Source: SHZL01 sp963815185 (GTDB lineage Bacteria > Pseudomonadota > Gammaproteobacteria > Xanthomonadales > SZUA-36). Taken from it: a stretch of DNA of 64,000 bases. Under the pieces are notes generated by a model. The model ran no database searches. It had not been told where the DNA came from and saw only the letters and a program-made list of their open reading frames with translations. Made by a program: the position numbers and the translations under genes. Positions 9,012 to 17,917 of this stretch are shown piece after piece. The stretch is taken from NCBI GenBank assembly GCA_963815185.1, contig CAWFGC010000018.1:1-64000 (forward strand), given 5' to 3'. Positions within the stretch are counted from its first letter, which is position 1. Every line of letters starts with the position of its first letter.

Positions 9012-9815
9012 TCATGAGAGGGCGTGACGCAAGGTGACAAAATGCAGATTAGCTGCCGCAGCGGAAGCCAGAACAGTGGGAAGCACTTCCAGAATAACAG
9101 GAATGCCGTCGCGCGTGCGTGCAGCGTTGCCATCGTGCAACAGCAAAATAGCACCTGCCCGCAGGTCTCGCAACAGCCTGTTGTTAACGCGCTTAACGTC
9201 GCCGATCCGGGTATCGAAGCCGCGTGCTGACCAACTGGCAAGCCGTAGCCCCAATCGAGTAAGCACCGGGTCGAGTAAAGGATTGCGCAAGCCGGCCGGT
9301 GCGCGAAAAAACAAGGGACGCTGGCCGGTAATCCTGGTGAGCGTGTCCTGGGCGGTCTGCAATTCTCGCCTGAAACCGGAACGTCCCAGCAGTGCAAAAT
9401 GATGGCGGTGATGTTGGCTGTGGTTTTCAACAGCATGGCCGCGCCGCACGATTTCACTGCACAAGTCCGGGTAGCGCGCGGCTTTGTGACCAATGCAGAA
9501 AAAGGTGGCCTGGGTAGCGTAACGATCCAGCATGTCCAGTACCTGCGGGGTTACGACGGGATCGGGGCCGTCGTCGATTGTCAGGGCAATTTCATTTCTC
9601 GCCGTGGCGGTGGCAGGCAGCCGCGTCCAGTTCGGACCCAGCCAGTGGCTGCGCGGCCACAGTCCGAGCAGCGTGAGCAGAGCGTGATTCACAAGCACGG
9701 CGCCCAGCGCCCAGCGCCATTGCCTGGGTTCTGCGATGAGGACGATCGCAGCGAGCAGATGCAGCACGATGGATGCGCGGATCAACAGTGTGGGATGCCA
9801 GCGCGAATTACGCAT
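9012..9815 (-). CDS. Polysaccharide deacetylase (NodB domain) membrane protein
   Basis: 267 residues. Two N-terminal hydrophobic segments (residues about 8-27 and 35-52) anchor a NodB-type domain. Motif 1 is LTIDDGPDP (Asp pair), motif 2 is NHSQHHRHH (H-S/T-x4-H type) and motif 3 is FFRAPAG; the LLHDG ending is also present. These are the metal and catalytic residues of carbohydrate esterase family 4. It probably removes acetyl groups from a sugar, perhaps the one added by the cluster glycosyltransferase. The 5' end of this gene is duplicated at 10158-10245 together with the 3' end of the exporter. Confidence 0.85.
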   Translation of the reverse strand: MRNSRWHPTLLIRASIVLHLLAAIVLIAEPRQWRWALGAVLVNHALLTLLGLWPRSHWLGPNWTRLPATATARNEIALTIDDGPDPVVTPQVLDMLDRYATQATFFCIGHKAARYPDLCSEIVRRGHAVENHSQHHRHHFALLGRSGFRRELQTAQDTLTRITGQRPLFFRAPAGLRNPLLDPVLTRLGLRLASWSARGFDTRIGDVKRVNNRLLRDLRAGAILLLHDGNAARTRDGIPVILEVLPTVLASAAAANLHFVTLRHALS

Positions 9816-10157
9816 TGGGCTGCCTGGCGAAAATCGCAGAATAAATCAGCGCAAGGATGACGCCCGGCGCCACTGTTATGCCCATTGCCTGCAATATTGA
9901 CACATTTGAAAACGAAATCAGGCCAAAACCTGCGACAGTAGTGAGGCTGGCAAACAGCATCGAAGCCAGAGTGCGTGGCATGATGGTGGGCCAATTGTTT
10001 TGACGTCAGCCATTATAGCCTCACCCGGGTGGAGAAGGCGACCAGCTCGATCAAAAAACAGGGCGTAATTGGAGTCCACTGCGACCACCAGCAGCATGCC
10101 CACGAGGTTCGGACCCGGCTTTCATATCCACTAACAAAACATTGGGCAAACCCGTGT
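9730..10157 (-). repeat. Tandem duplication, copy 1: deacetylase 5' end plus decayed exporter 3' end
   Basis: This stretch matches 10158-10786 at an offset of about 430 bases. Copy 1 holds the functional start of the deacetylase and, upstream, a decayed second copy of the exporter's last membrane segment (minus-strand reading: SMLFASLTTVAGFGLISF, then ILQAMGITVAPGVILALI, then a stop at the QPNA end, against QPHA in the full gene). Relative to copy 2 it lacks about 200 bases (the 10546-10750 equivalent), and the frame is interrupted. It cannot encode a functional exporter part. Confidence 0.75.
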
Positions 10158-10786
10158 CGTCTGCGCCGACGACGATTAGCGCCAGCAGGTGTACCACGAT
10201 CGATGCGCGGATCAACAGCGAGGGTTGCCAGCGCGTCTTATGCATGGGGTTGCCGGGCGAAAATCGCGGAGAAGATCAGCGCAAGGATGACGCCCGGCGC
10301 CACGGTGACGCCCATCGCCTGCAATATCGAAACATCGGAAAACGACAGCAGGCCAAAACCGGCGACGGTAGTGAGACTGGCAAACAGCATCGAGGCAGGT
10401 GTGCGTGGCGAGATCGCGTGGTCAATCGGTTTGGTCTCAACCCTGGTCTCCTCTCCCGCTGGGGCAGGGTTGGAAGCAGGGTGATCGGCACGGTCGAAAA
10501 ACAGCGCATAATTGGAGCCCACCGCGCCCACCAGCAGCAAACCCACCAGATGCAGAATAATCAATTGCTGGCCAAGCAAGGTCAATCCCGCCATGACGGT
10601 GATGACCGCGGCCGCCAGCGGCGCGATGGTGCGCAGCACGCGCCTGGGCGAGCGAAAAACCACCAGCAGCAATCCGATAATGGCGACCAGTCCGCCCAGC
10701 GACAACTGGATGGCCTCATGCAGATATCCGGAATACAGGTGGTCGGACTCGGCTTTCATATCCACGAACAGCACATCGGGCAAGCC
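10158..10786 (-). repeat. Tandem duplication, copy 2: deacetylase start remnant plus exporter 3' end
   Basis: Second unit of the tandem duplication. At 10160-10245 it carries a remnant of the deacetylase start (MHKTRWQPSLLIRASIVVHL, compare MRNSRWHPTLLIRASIVLHL of the intact gene), which runs out of similarity after about 28 codons. Directly upstream is the complete 3' end of the MMPL exporter, ending at 10238. The two units differ at many third positions, so the duplication is old rather than an assembly echo. Confidence 0.75.
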
Positions 10787-12649
10787 CGCGGCGCTCAAGG
10801 CGGCGCGGATCCGGTTTGCGTTGATGCTGACACCTTTGGGTCGCGGTAAGCGGCAAGATGGCGCTCCAGTGCCGGTCTTGTTGGATCAGTAGTGCATTGA
10901 CCGCCATGGCCATCGAAGTGTTTTCAAGATCGGTTGCGCTCAGCAATGGCTGGGTGCGTGCGGCCGCGACATCGGCAAGAAACGGCGCAAACAGTTGCGC
11001 ACGCACCGGCAAATCCTGAACTGCTTGCTTCAGCCGCGTTTCCAGCACGGCGGCGGTGGGCAGGCTGGCCTGCCGGGCGCGCTGCGTCGCTGTACTGGGA
11101 AGATAGCGGCTGGGACTTTCGAATCCGGCGAGTTCGCCGCTGGTCGACTTGTGTTTGCAGCACCGTGGAAGCCTGTTCGGCGGAGCGCAATACGGATTCC
11201 TGGTCAGCGCCGGATACCACCACCAGATAGCGCACATCAGGCGCGCCCATGTCGGCGCGCAGACCGGTATCCAGCGCCACATCGGCTTGCGACACCGGAC
11301 TTAATGAGGAGATTTTGTCATTCCATAAACTGCCGCGGTGCCCGACGAGGATGGCACACGCCGCCAGCAGCAGTATCACGGCCGCCCAGCGCAGTTCGGC
11401 GGCACGCGCGTACCAGGCGGGACAGGCCGCGGCCGACGGCCGATACGTCGTGAATGCGAAAGTTCGACCGGCAACAAATGCGGCAAAACAAAGCGGGTCA
11501 CCGTTGCGGCGGCGATCAGGCCGGCAATCGAATACAGGCCCAGTTGCGCCAGACCGGGAAAGCCGGACAGCAGCAGCGAGGCAAAGCCGAATATCGAGGT
11601 CAACACGCCAAGGCGGATGGTGGGCCAGAAGCGCTCGATCCAGTTCTGCCGGTCTGAACGCCCTGTTCTGACTGCACAAACAGGTAGATCGAATAATCCA
11701 CCGCCTCGCCGATCAGTGCGGTGCCAAATCCCAGGGTGATGCCGTGCACCGCCCCAAAGCCGAGGCTGACCGCCGCGATGCCTGCCAGCGCGCCGCTGAT
11801 AACGGGCAAAAAACCCAATGCCAGTGCGGTGAAGGAACGATATACCAGCAATAACAGCGTGGCGATGAGAGCGACGCTGATGATGGACAGGCGGGTGACC
11901 TGAGTTTTGATGGTATCTCGCGACGTCACCGAAAACACACCGGGGCCGGTCATCACCAGGCTGGCGGCAGGGGTTGCGCCGGCTGCCGTGTCGAACGCCT
12001 TGCCGGATGGCGGCCATGGCACGTTGCTGGGCATCGGTATCGGCGCCCGAAGCGCGCGTTTGCATCAGCATCAAGGCGCGTGTGCCGTCGCGCGATGCCC
12101 AGGCGCCATCGACCAGGTGCGGATGGGTGCCGCTGTCGAACTGGTCGAGCAATTGCACCATTTCGCCGGTCGGGTCGCGCGGCAGCAGCGACTTGACCAG
12201 CAGACCGGCGGGAGAGGCGAGCAGGTCGATGCTGTCGCTGAAGGCGGCATGCAGGCCGCTCACGCTGAAGCGGGCAGGCGTCACCGCAGGGCTCAGCAGA
12301 TAGCGATTGTTGAACAGGAAAGCCCGGTCACGTTCGGCGTTGACGGGCTCGCCATTATTGACGCTGACAAAAGCGGGATCGGTGCGCAGACGCCGGGCGA
12401 TTTGTTTGGAAAGTTCGGCGCGGGTGGGCGCATCGGCGCCTTCGATGCCCACCAGAATGAGACGCGAGGCTAGGCCGTCACGGATCTGCTCCAGGAGCAA
12501 TTGCTGCTCAGGGGTGGGGCTGCGCGGCAAAAATGCCGATAAATCGGTAGTGAACTGGCTGCGGCTGATGATGATGCCGCAGACGAGGATAAACACCAGC
12601 CACAGGGCTTATCGCCGATCCCGCCGCGCCGCGCAGGGGCCTGCTTCAC
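10238..12649 (-). pseudogene. MMPL/RND-type lipid exporter, multiply frameshifted
   Basis: Homologue of the roughly 780-residue MMPL-family exporter of aryl-polyene and xanthomonadin clusters, which moves the pigment lipid out of the inner membrane. A GTG at 12649 overlaps the LolA stop (GTGA), and coding similarity runs to 10238, about 804 codons. It is spread over three frames with about six switches, near 12605, 11995, 11660, 11455, 11160 and 10845. Recognisable pieces are SRSQFTTDLSAFLPRS, LLLVYRSFTALALGFLPVIS with GEAVDYSIYLF (first membrane block), SIFGFASLLLSGFPGLAQLG, and GAVGSNYALFFDRA with TVAGFGLLSFSDVSILQAMG (second block). Several switches are single extra or missing bases in short G or C runs. 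Either the exporter is dead or the assembly has indels here. Confidence 0.8.
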
Positions 12650-13257
12650 GGTGCGGCCATCTTTTCGATGAGCATAAGCGAGCTGTCACCATCGGCCTGG
12701 GTGATTTCGATGCTGCGCACTGTGTACCCCACCCCCGCAATACGGATGCGCTGTACCACCGCCTGCATTTTTTCATCCACCGGCAGAAGTTGCAGTGTCC
12801 AGTGCTCGGCTGTGCCCTCCAGGCTCAGCCGGTAATTGCGTTCCAGTGCCGTGCGGTCACCCGCCAGCGTGCCGCGGATGCTGTCGATGAAAGCCGCCAA
12901 CTCCGGGTAATCCTGCAATTGCAGATGATGTTTCTGGTGGCCACGCTCGATCACCAGGGTGCCGTGATCCAGGATCATGGATTCGGGTTTGGGTTTGAGC
13001 GTGCGCTTTTCCAGATGATCAGGTGCGGTGTAGAACAACTCACCTGAGGATTCCACCGGCTTTTCGAGCATGGCGATGGATTTTTTCTCGATAAAGCGGG
13101 CATGGTCGGAGCGGGTTTGCGCCAGGCCATGCATGAGCTGGTCAATATTCCACTCGGCGGCGTGACTGATAACGGGTGCCAGCATCAGCGCCAGTGCGAT
13201 GAGCACATCCCGCAGGACGCGCAGCGAAAAGACCGGGGAGCAGGGCGGTGTCATCAT
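12646..13257 (-). CDS. LolA-like outer-membrane lipoprotein carrier homologue
   Basis: 203 residues with an N-terminal signal peptide (hydrophobic core VLIALALMLAPVISHA, cleavage near residue 34). The mature part has the LolA-like pattern: SDHARFIEKKSIAMLEKPVE, SSGELFYTAPDHLEKRTL and LQDYPELAAFIDSIRGTLAG. In aryl-polyene clusters such proteins are proposed to carry the pigment lipid across the periplasm, as LolA does for lipoproteins. The start overlaps the acyltransferase stop (ATGATGA). A second ATG follows at once, and either could be used. Confidence 0.82.
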   Translation of the reverse strand: MMTPPCSPVFSLRVLRDVLIALALMLAPVISHAAEWNIDQLMHGLAQTRSDHARFIEKKSIAMLEKPVESSGELFYTAPDHLEKRTLKPKPESMILDHGTLVIERGHQKHHLQLQDYPELAAFIDSIRGTLAGDRTALERNYRLSLEGTAEHWTLQLLPVDEKMQAVVQRIRIAGVGYTVRSIEITQADGDSSLMLIEKMAAP

Positions 13258-14194
13258 GATTCGGGGGGCGTTGCAGTGGGTGCGGGTTGCCAGAAATCGA
13301 AAAAATTAAACCAGTTGTATGGCGCCTTGCGGCAGTATTGATCCAGCAGTGCGGCATAACGGGTCGATGGCCGCTTGCCACGGCGGCATCGCGTTGACCG
13401 CGCGCAACGGCGGAAAAATCCGCCAGAGGATCGAAGTGGATGGCGTAGCGGTTGCCGCCCAGATACAGACCGGTCATGAACACCACCGGACGCCGCAGCA
13501 ATGCGGCCATGCGGAACGGCCCACTGGGCAAGTTCGCGACGGCACCGAGGATTTGCACAGGGTGCAGAGTATCGTTGCCCGGGGTGCGATCGGCCAGCAT
13601 GCCGACGACACCGCCTTCATCCAGGCGCTCCCGCACCTTGAGCATGGAATCGATGTGTCCCAGGCCGATGATGTCCTGCACGGCTTCCGGATTGATTGCG
13701 GCCAGCATGGCGTTGATCTTTTGTGCATTCTCTTCATGCATGACCATGGCGATACGCAAATCCGTGTATTTCCAGCCCAGCGCGCGGATCACTTCAAAGC
13801 TGCCCAGGTGCGCACCCATCAGAAACAGGCCATTGCCGTCGGCAATCAGATTGCGCAATGTGTCCTCGCCGTGCACTTCAAAATCAAACAGGTCGAAGCG
13901 GCGGTTGAGCAGATAGACGCGGTCATGAACGGTGGCGGCAAAAGTGAAAAAATGCCGGTACAGTTCCCGCCAGCGGGCAGGCCGACCCAAGGCACGCCGG
14001 AGATAATTGCTTGAAGCCCGGCGACTGGTCGGTGCAAACAACAAAAAATAGGCGGCGATCAGATGCAGCACGCCACGCGCGGCGCGCCGCCCCAGGTGCA
14101 GTGAAAGCCAGGTCATGATGCGCAGCATGAGCATGTTGCTGCGTTCCGGCGTTTGCGCCCAGGCGGTTTGGCTGGCTGTCGGGGGCGCTGTCAT
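13254..14194 (-). pseudogene. LpxL/HtrB-like acyltransferase, frameshifted near its 3' end
   Basis: Lauroyl/myristoyl-acyltransferase-like enzyme. Visible are an N-terminal membrane segment (RGVLHLIAAYFLLFAP), the GLFLMGAHLGSFEVIRALG block with an H-x4-E motif, and GMLADRTPGNDTLHPV. Similarity is continuous to ADFSAVARGQRDAAV; two apparent single-base insertions (in a GG near 13387 and a CCC near 13370) then put the real ending, YAALLDQYCRKAPYNWFNFF followed by DFW, in another frame that stops at 13254 in an overlap with the LolA start. If read without shifting it would run on to 13142 with a nonsense tail. The inferred role is adding an acyl chain or the polyene to its lipid carrier. Confidence 0.75.
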
Positions 14195-14496
14195 GCAGGT
14201 GATACCGGTGCGATACTGCCGCTGGCGATTTTGCGCATACCCGCCATGATGTCGAAACGTATCGTGCCGCTGGCCGTGAGTGTGTGCTGGATCAGCAATT
14301 CATCGCCCGGCATTGCCGGACTCAGAAACTTGACCGAACTGACCTCGCAACTATCCAGCGCGATTCCGCTGGTGTTGACAATTATTTGCAGTGCCACGTC
14401 CAGCAGCACGACACCGGGGAGGATGGGGGTGCCGGGAAAATGTCCGGCAAAGGCGGGATGATCTGGCGGAACAGTCCAGTGCGTGGCGTTACTCAT
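14191..14496 (-). CDS. FabZ-like hotdog dehydratase (ApeI-like)
   Basis: 101 residues, a short FabZ/ApeI-type 3-hydroxyacyl-ACP dehydratase. The signature HPAFAGHFPGTPILPGVVLLD holds the catalytic His and the glycine-proline turn, followed by VKFLSPAMPGDEL. Together with the second dehydratase at 5760-6236 it supplies the dehydration steps that yield the conjugated chain. Both ends overlap neighbours by 4 bases, so it is translated as part of the operon. Confidence 0.85.
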   Translation of the reverse strand: MSNATHWTVPPDHPAFAGHFPGTPILPGVVLLDVALQIIVNTSGIALDSCEVSSVKFLSPAMPGDELLIQHTLTASGTIRFDIMAGMRKIASGSIAPVSPA

Positions 14497-15836
14497 GCGG
14501 ATTTTTGTGTGCCGCGCGCCTGTAGCAGGGCTTGCAGCGCTTCGCGCGGCAGCTTTCCTGTGCGGTTGCGTGGCAGTGCATCCACAAATAGCAGTGGGCG
14601 CGGCAGGAAAACCGGGTCAATACATTCGCGTAGCGCTGCCAGCAGGGTGGATGCCTCCATTCCCGGTGCCACCACGCATGCAGCAAGCCGGGTGACATGG
14701 TCGGTACTGGTTTCATCGGGCATGAAAAAAGCGCCGTCGACAACGCCGGGAATGGAATTAAGCAGGTGATTGAGGCTTGCCAGCGAATGCCGTTTGCCTG
14801 CGATATTGACCAGGTCGGCCTTGCGTCCGTGCAGTAAAAAATGCTCGTCGTTAATCGGCTCGATCATGTCGTTCATGGCGGTGGGTGTCTCGATGTGGCC
14901 GCCACACGCGCGCACGCAATCACCCTCCACGACCAGTTTTATCCCGGGAAACAGCTGCCATTCCGCCGTTTGCGTGGAGCGGCGGGTAGCAATCTGGCCG
15001 GTTTCGGTGCTGCCATAGATTTCCATCAGCGGCGCATTGCAGCGTGCCTCGATGTCCTGCGCGAGTTGGGCAGACAGCGGCGCCGTGGCGGAGACCACCA
15101 CTGTGATCTCCGGTAGCGTCAGCCCGGCATCCAGCAAGGCGCGCAGATGCACGGGCGAGGACACCAACACGCGCGGTGCAGGTACGCTCGCCAGTGCCTG
15201 GCAAATGTCGGCCGGGTAAAACGGTTGCGCATGACTGAAGGCGTTGCCGCTATGCCATGCCATCAGTACCGTGGATTCAAATCCGTACATGTGCTGCGGC
15301 GGTACGGTGCCAACCAGGGTGTAGCTCGTGTCATGTGACAAGCCCAGGCGCGCCGCCTCGGCCTGTACGCTGGCGACCAGTGCACCCCAGGTTTTGGGAT
15401 ACGGTTGCGGGGCGCCGGTCGAGCCTGAAGTGAATACTACCGCGATGCGCTGGCTGGCATCGATTTGCGGAATGGCAAATGCGTCCGCTTGGCTGGTGTC
15501 CATCACCGGGTAGCGCAGTTGGGGCAGATCCACCGTACACAGGTCGCTGTCAGTCAAACAAAACACATCCGGTGCAAAAACCTTGATCTGGCGCACCGTT
15601 TCCGGGGTGTGGGTAGACGGCAGCAGGCTGACTTTGCCGGCCACGATGGCGGCCGCCAGACCCACGCTGAATCGGTAACGGTCGCTGCACATATTGAGCA
15701 GGTGACTCCCCGCGGGAAACAGGGCGGCAAGCTGCCTGACATCGGCCAGGAACTGGCGCAGCGTGACAGCGCCATCGGCGCGCCAGGCAATGATGCTGTC
15801 CGGGGAGACGTGGGATACCAGCGGCAGTGGAGACAT
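14493..15836 (-). CDS. AMP-dependent acyl/aryl ligase (ApeH-like)
   Basis: 447-residue adenylate-forming enzyme. The P-loop VVFTSGSTGAPQPYPKTW, the adenine motif MEIYGSTETGQIA, HGRKADLVNIAGKRHSL and the C-terminal catalytic lysine region NRTGKLPREAL are all present. It would activate the hydroxybenzoate made by the chorismatase and load it on the cluster ACP. It is shorter than typical CoA ligases (about 500+), as is normal for ApeH-like enzymes. Reading frame and motifs are intact, in contrast to its neighbours. Confidence 0.87.
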   Translation of the reverse strand: MSPLPLVSHVSPDSIIAWRADGAVTLRQFLADVRQLAALFPAGSHLLNMCSDRYRFSVGLAAAIVAGKVSLLPSTHTPETVRQIKVFAPDVFCLTDSDLCTVDLPQLRYPVMDTSQADAFAIPQIDASQRIAVVFTSGSTGAPQPYPKTWGALVASVQAEAARLGLSHDTSYTLVGTVPPQHMYGFESTVLMAWHSGNAFSHAQPFYPADICQALASVPAPRVLVSSPVHLRALLDAGLTLPEITVVVSATAPLSAQLAQDIEARCNAPLMEIYGSTETGQIATRRSTQTAEWQLFPGIKLVVEGDCVRACGGHIETPTAMNDMIEPINDEHFLLHGRKADLVNIAGKRHSLASLNHLLNSIPGVVDGAFFMPDETSTDHVTRLAACVVAPGMEASTLLAALRECIDPVFLPRPLLFVDALPRNRTGKLPREALQALLQARGTQKSA

Positions 15837-15854
15837 GATTCAGGCGGCGACTGT

Positions 15855-16493
15855 CTAGCGTGGGCGCGCCGAGGTATTCCGGAATGCCCGTACCGCATCG
15901 AGAATGTGCGCATGCTGCATATCGGGGAGTGCCCGTCGGCGTACCCAATATTCGGCAATGAACATCAGTGCGACCAGCGGCAGCGTCAGAAAATTATCAA
16001 AAACCGACCATGTGGTCAGGGGCGCCAGGAAAAACAGCAAGGTGGAGGCTAAGGCCATCGCGGCAAAAAACAAGCTCCAGGCTATGGTGACTGGCGTGAA
16101 TAGATTTCCTGCTGTGGCGTCAATGGTGCATGCACAGCCTCTGCGAATTGCGTACACAGCGGTTGGCGCCCGGCGATCAAGGTGCGTGCAAAAGTAATGA
16201 ACAGTACCAACTGCATGCCCACATATTGCAGCCAGTAAACCATCCCGAAATGATGCGTGAGCGCCGGCCATCCTGCCCACAATGCCCCACACGCCAGTGC
16301 CAGTACGCCTAGCATGACGATACGTTGAGAGGAACGCCAGACCAGCACCAGTGCAAGCAATACCACGGGGGCAATGGCCACCAGCGCGCCCAGGTTGCCG
16401 CGCTGTGCGCGATTCGTTGGTGTAGTGCGCCAGCAGCGGATAGCCGATCACCAGCGTGGCAATTCCCAGCCAGCGCAGGATGCGGCGTGCCAT
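15855..16493 (-). pseudogene. COG4648-type membrane protein (ApeG-like), two frameshifts
   Basis: Polytopic membrane protein typical of aryl-polyene clusters, function unknown. It starts at ATG 16493 inside a TAATG overlap with the ACP stop (MARRILRWLGIATLVIGYPL). The frame then switches near 16400 to read IAPVVLLALVLVWRSS and TFARTLIAGRQPLCTQF, and switches back near 16100 to NLFTPVTIAWSLFFAAMALA with DNFLTLPLVALMFIAEYWVR. The three parts together give the expected length of about 210 residues. As written the protein would be scrambled in the middle. Confidence 0.7.
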
Positions 16494-16783
16494 TAGCGGG
16501 TTCTCTGTGTTGCGATATAGTCGGAGAGACTGCGCAGTGAGCTGAAAACGTGCTGGTTGTCCTCGCTGTCGGCACGCAGTTGCAGGCCGTAGCGCTTGGA
16601 AACCACCAGCGCAACTTCCAACACATCAATCGAGTCCAGGCCCAGACCATCGCCATACAGCGCGGCGTCAGGCGGGATTTGATCTGCTGTGACCTCGAGG
16701 TTCAGACTCTCGATCATCAATTCAGCAACTTCACGTTGCAAATCAGCAGTACTGGAGACAGTCGGTTTCTGGTTATCTTGCAT
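16493..16783 (-). CDS. Acyl carrier protein of the aryl-polyene cluster
   Basis: 96 residues from the ATG at 16783 (MQDNQKPTVSS). The phosphopantetheine site is GDGLGLDSIDVLEVAL, where Ser carries the arm. It carries the aryl starter and the growing polyene. An upstream in-frame ATG at 16846 would add 21 residues that do not look like an ACP. Only this single ACP is visible, whereas the E. coli cluster has two (ApeE and ApeF). It is the first clear gene of the operon after the phosphopantetheinyl transferase; about 250 bases lie between them, with no gene recognised there. Confidence 0.88.
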   Translation of the reverse strand: MQDNQKPTVSSTADLQREVAELMIESLNLEVTADQIPPDAALYGDGLGLDSIDVLEVALVVSKRYGLQLRADSEDNQHVFSSLRSLSDYIATQRTR

Positions 16784-17030
16784 GGTATTTATAGAAGTGT
16801 GTTGAGCCGGAAGTAGTAAGCGACAAACGCTGCTACGATGTTGCATTTTACCTGCTGGACGTGGATTACTTCAATCAATTCGGTTAGTTTAGCGGAAAAC
16901 GAGCCTGGGTGATGCGTGCCAGGGTTCGCTGGTGCTGTCAGGCGGCGCCTGTGGAAGTACGGTCGGCCCGCGACTGGGGCATGACAATGAATCAGAGCAT
17001 CCCTGGTCGCCGGGGGATCTCCCGGATGGC

Positions 17031-17779
17031 TTACTGAGGAATCCGGACTGCTGAAACCCGGCGCATCACTATGTGCGGGTCAAAGCCGCGCTGGCGAGGT
17101 ACACAAACAGCGACGATATGGGAAGGGGTCGGGGAAAGCAGAGTGAACTGCCACGCATCACAATCGTTTGCAGCCGAGGATTCCAAATGCCCGTGCAGGC
17201 GGGTGGTGTCGGTGACATTGAATGCTACCGAGTCCAGCGGTATTGACAGCCCCAGGCCTCGGGCCTTGACGTAGGCTTCCTTAAGCGTCCAGAGAGTGAA
17301 GAAACGCTTGTCCCTGTCGTTGAGAGGTAGCAACTGGAGTGCGGCAATCTCGCCAGGGGCGAATGTTGACTCGGCAACACCTTCAGGTACCGGTCGATCC
17401 AGCCTTTCAATATCAACGCCCACACAGAGTCCACGCGTAACGGCGCAGACGACCAGGTCACCGGATTTTGAGGTATTGAATTCCAGGGGTTCATCGAGCA
17501 ACGGAAACTCGATGCGTGGTCGTCCGTATTGGTTGGCAGTGAATTGCCATTGCTTCGGCTCGACGGCAGCATAGTGCGAGAGCACGTGTCGCCGCAACGA
17601 GCGCGAAGTAAGGAACGAGTTTCGATCGCGTTCGAAATGAAAGCGCTCGGCATGACGTTTTTCGCCGGGGAGAGTACTGCCCACGATGCGGCGGCATGAT
17701 TCGGGTCTTCCAGCTCCGCTACGGTAGCGACCCAAAGTTGTACGTCGCTACAGGGTTCAGGAGTATGCGCAGTCGTCAT
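17031..17779 (-). pseudogene. Sfp-type 4'-phosphopantetheinyl transferase, one frameshift
   Basis: It would activate the cluster ACP by transferring phosphopantetheine from CoA. The N terminus is in one frame from ATG 17779 (CSDVQLWVATVAELEDPNH... VLSP). Near 17665 a single-base indel moves the rest into the frame that reads AERFHFERDRNSFLTSRSL, GVDIERLDRPVPEG (Mg-binding Asp/Glu), RFFTLWTLKEAYVKARGLGL (the WxxKEA motif) and ends at 17031. All Sfp motifs are present. The total of about 249 residues is the normal size. It is the promoter-proximal gene of the minus-strand operon, divergent from the sulfatase. Confidence 0.8.
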
Positions 17780-17917
17780 TCGGAATCTGTCCGGATATGT
17801 TTGTTATGGTTCTACTCCCTTGCATGCCCAAAAGGGTGTTTTAAAGTTTCTATCCGCCGGTTATGACTAAAAATTGAAGCGGTTTCGACGTGAATCAGGT
17901 GCCTTAATGGGGCGGAA

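Noticed and set aside
10238..12649. Several separate small genes in the exporter region
   Set aside because: The pieces line up in order as parts of one MMPL protein, with only single-base frame changes between them.
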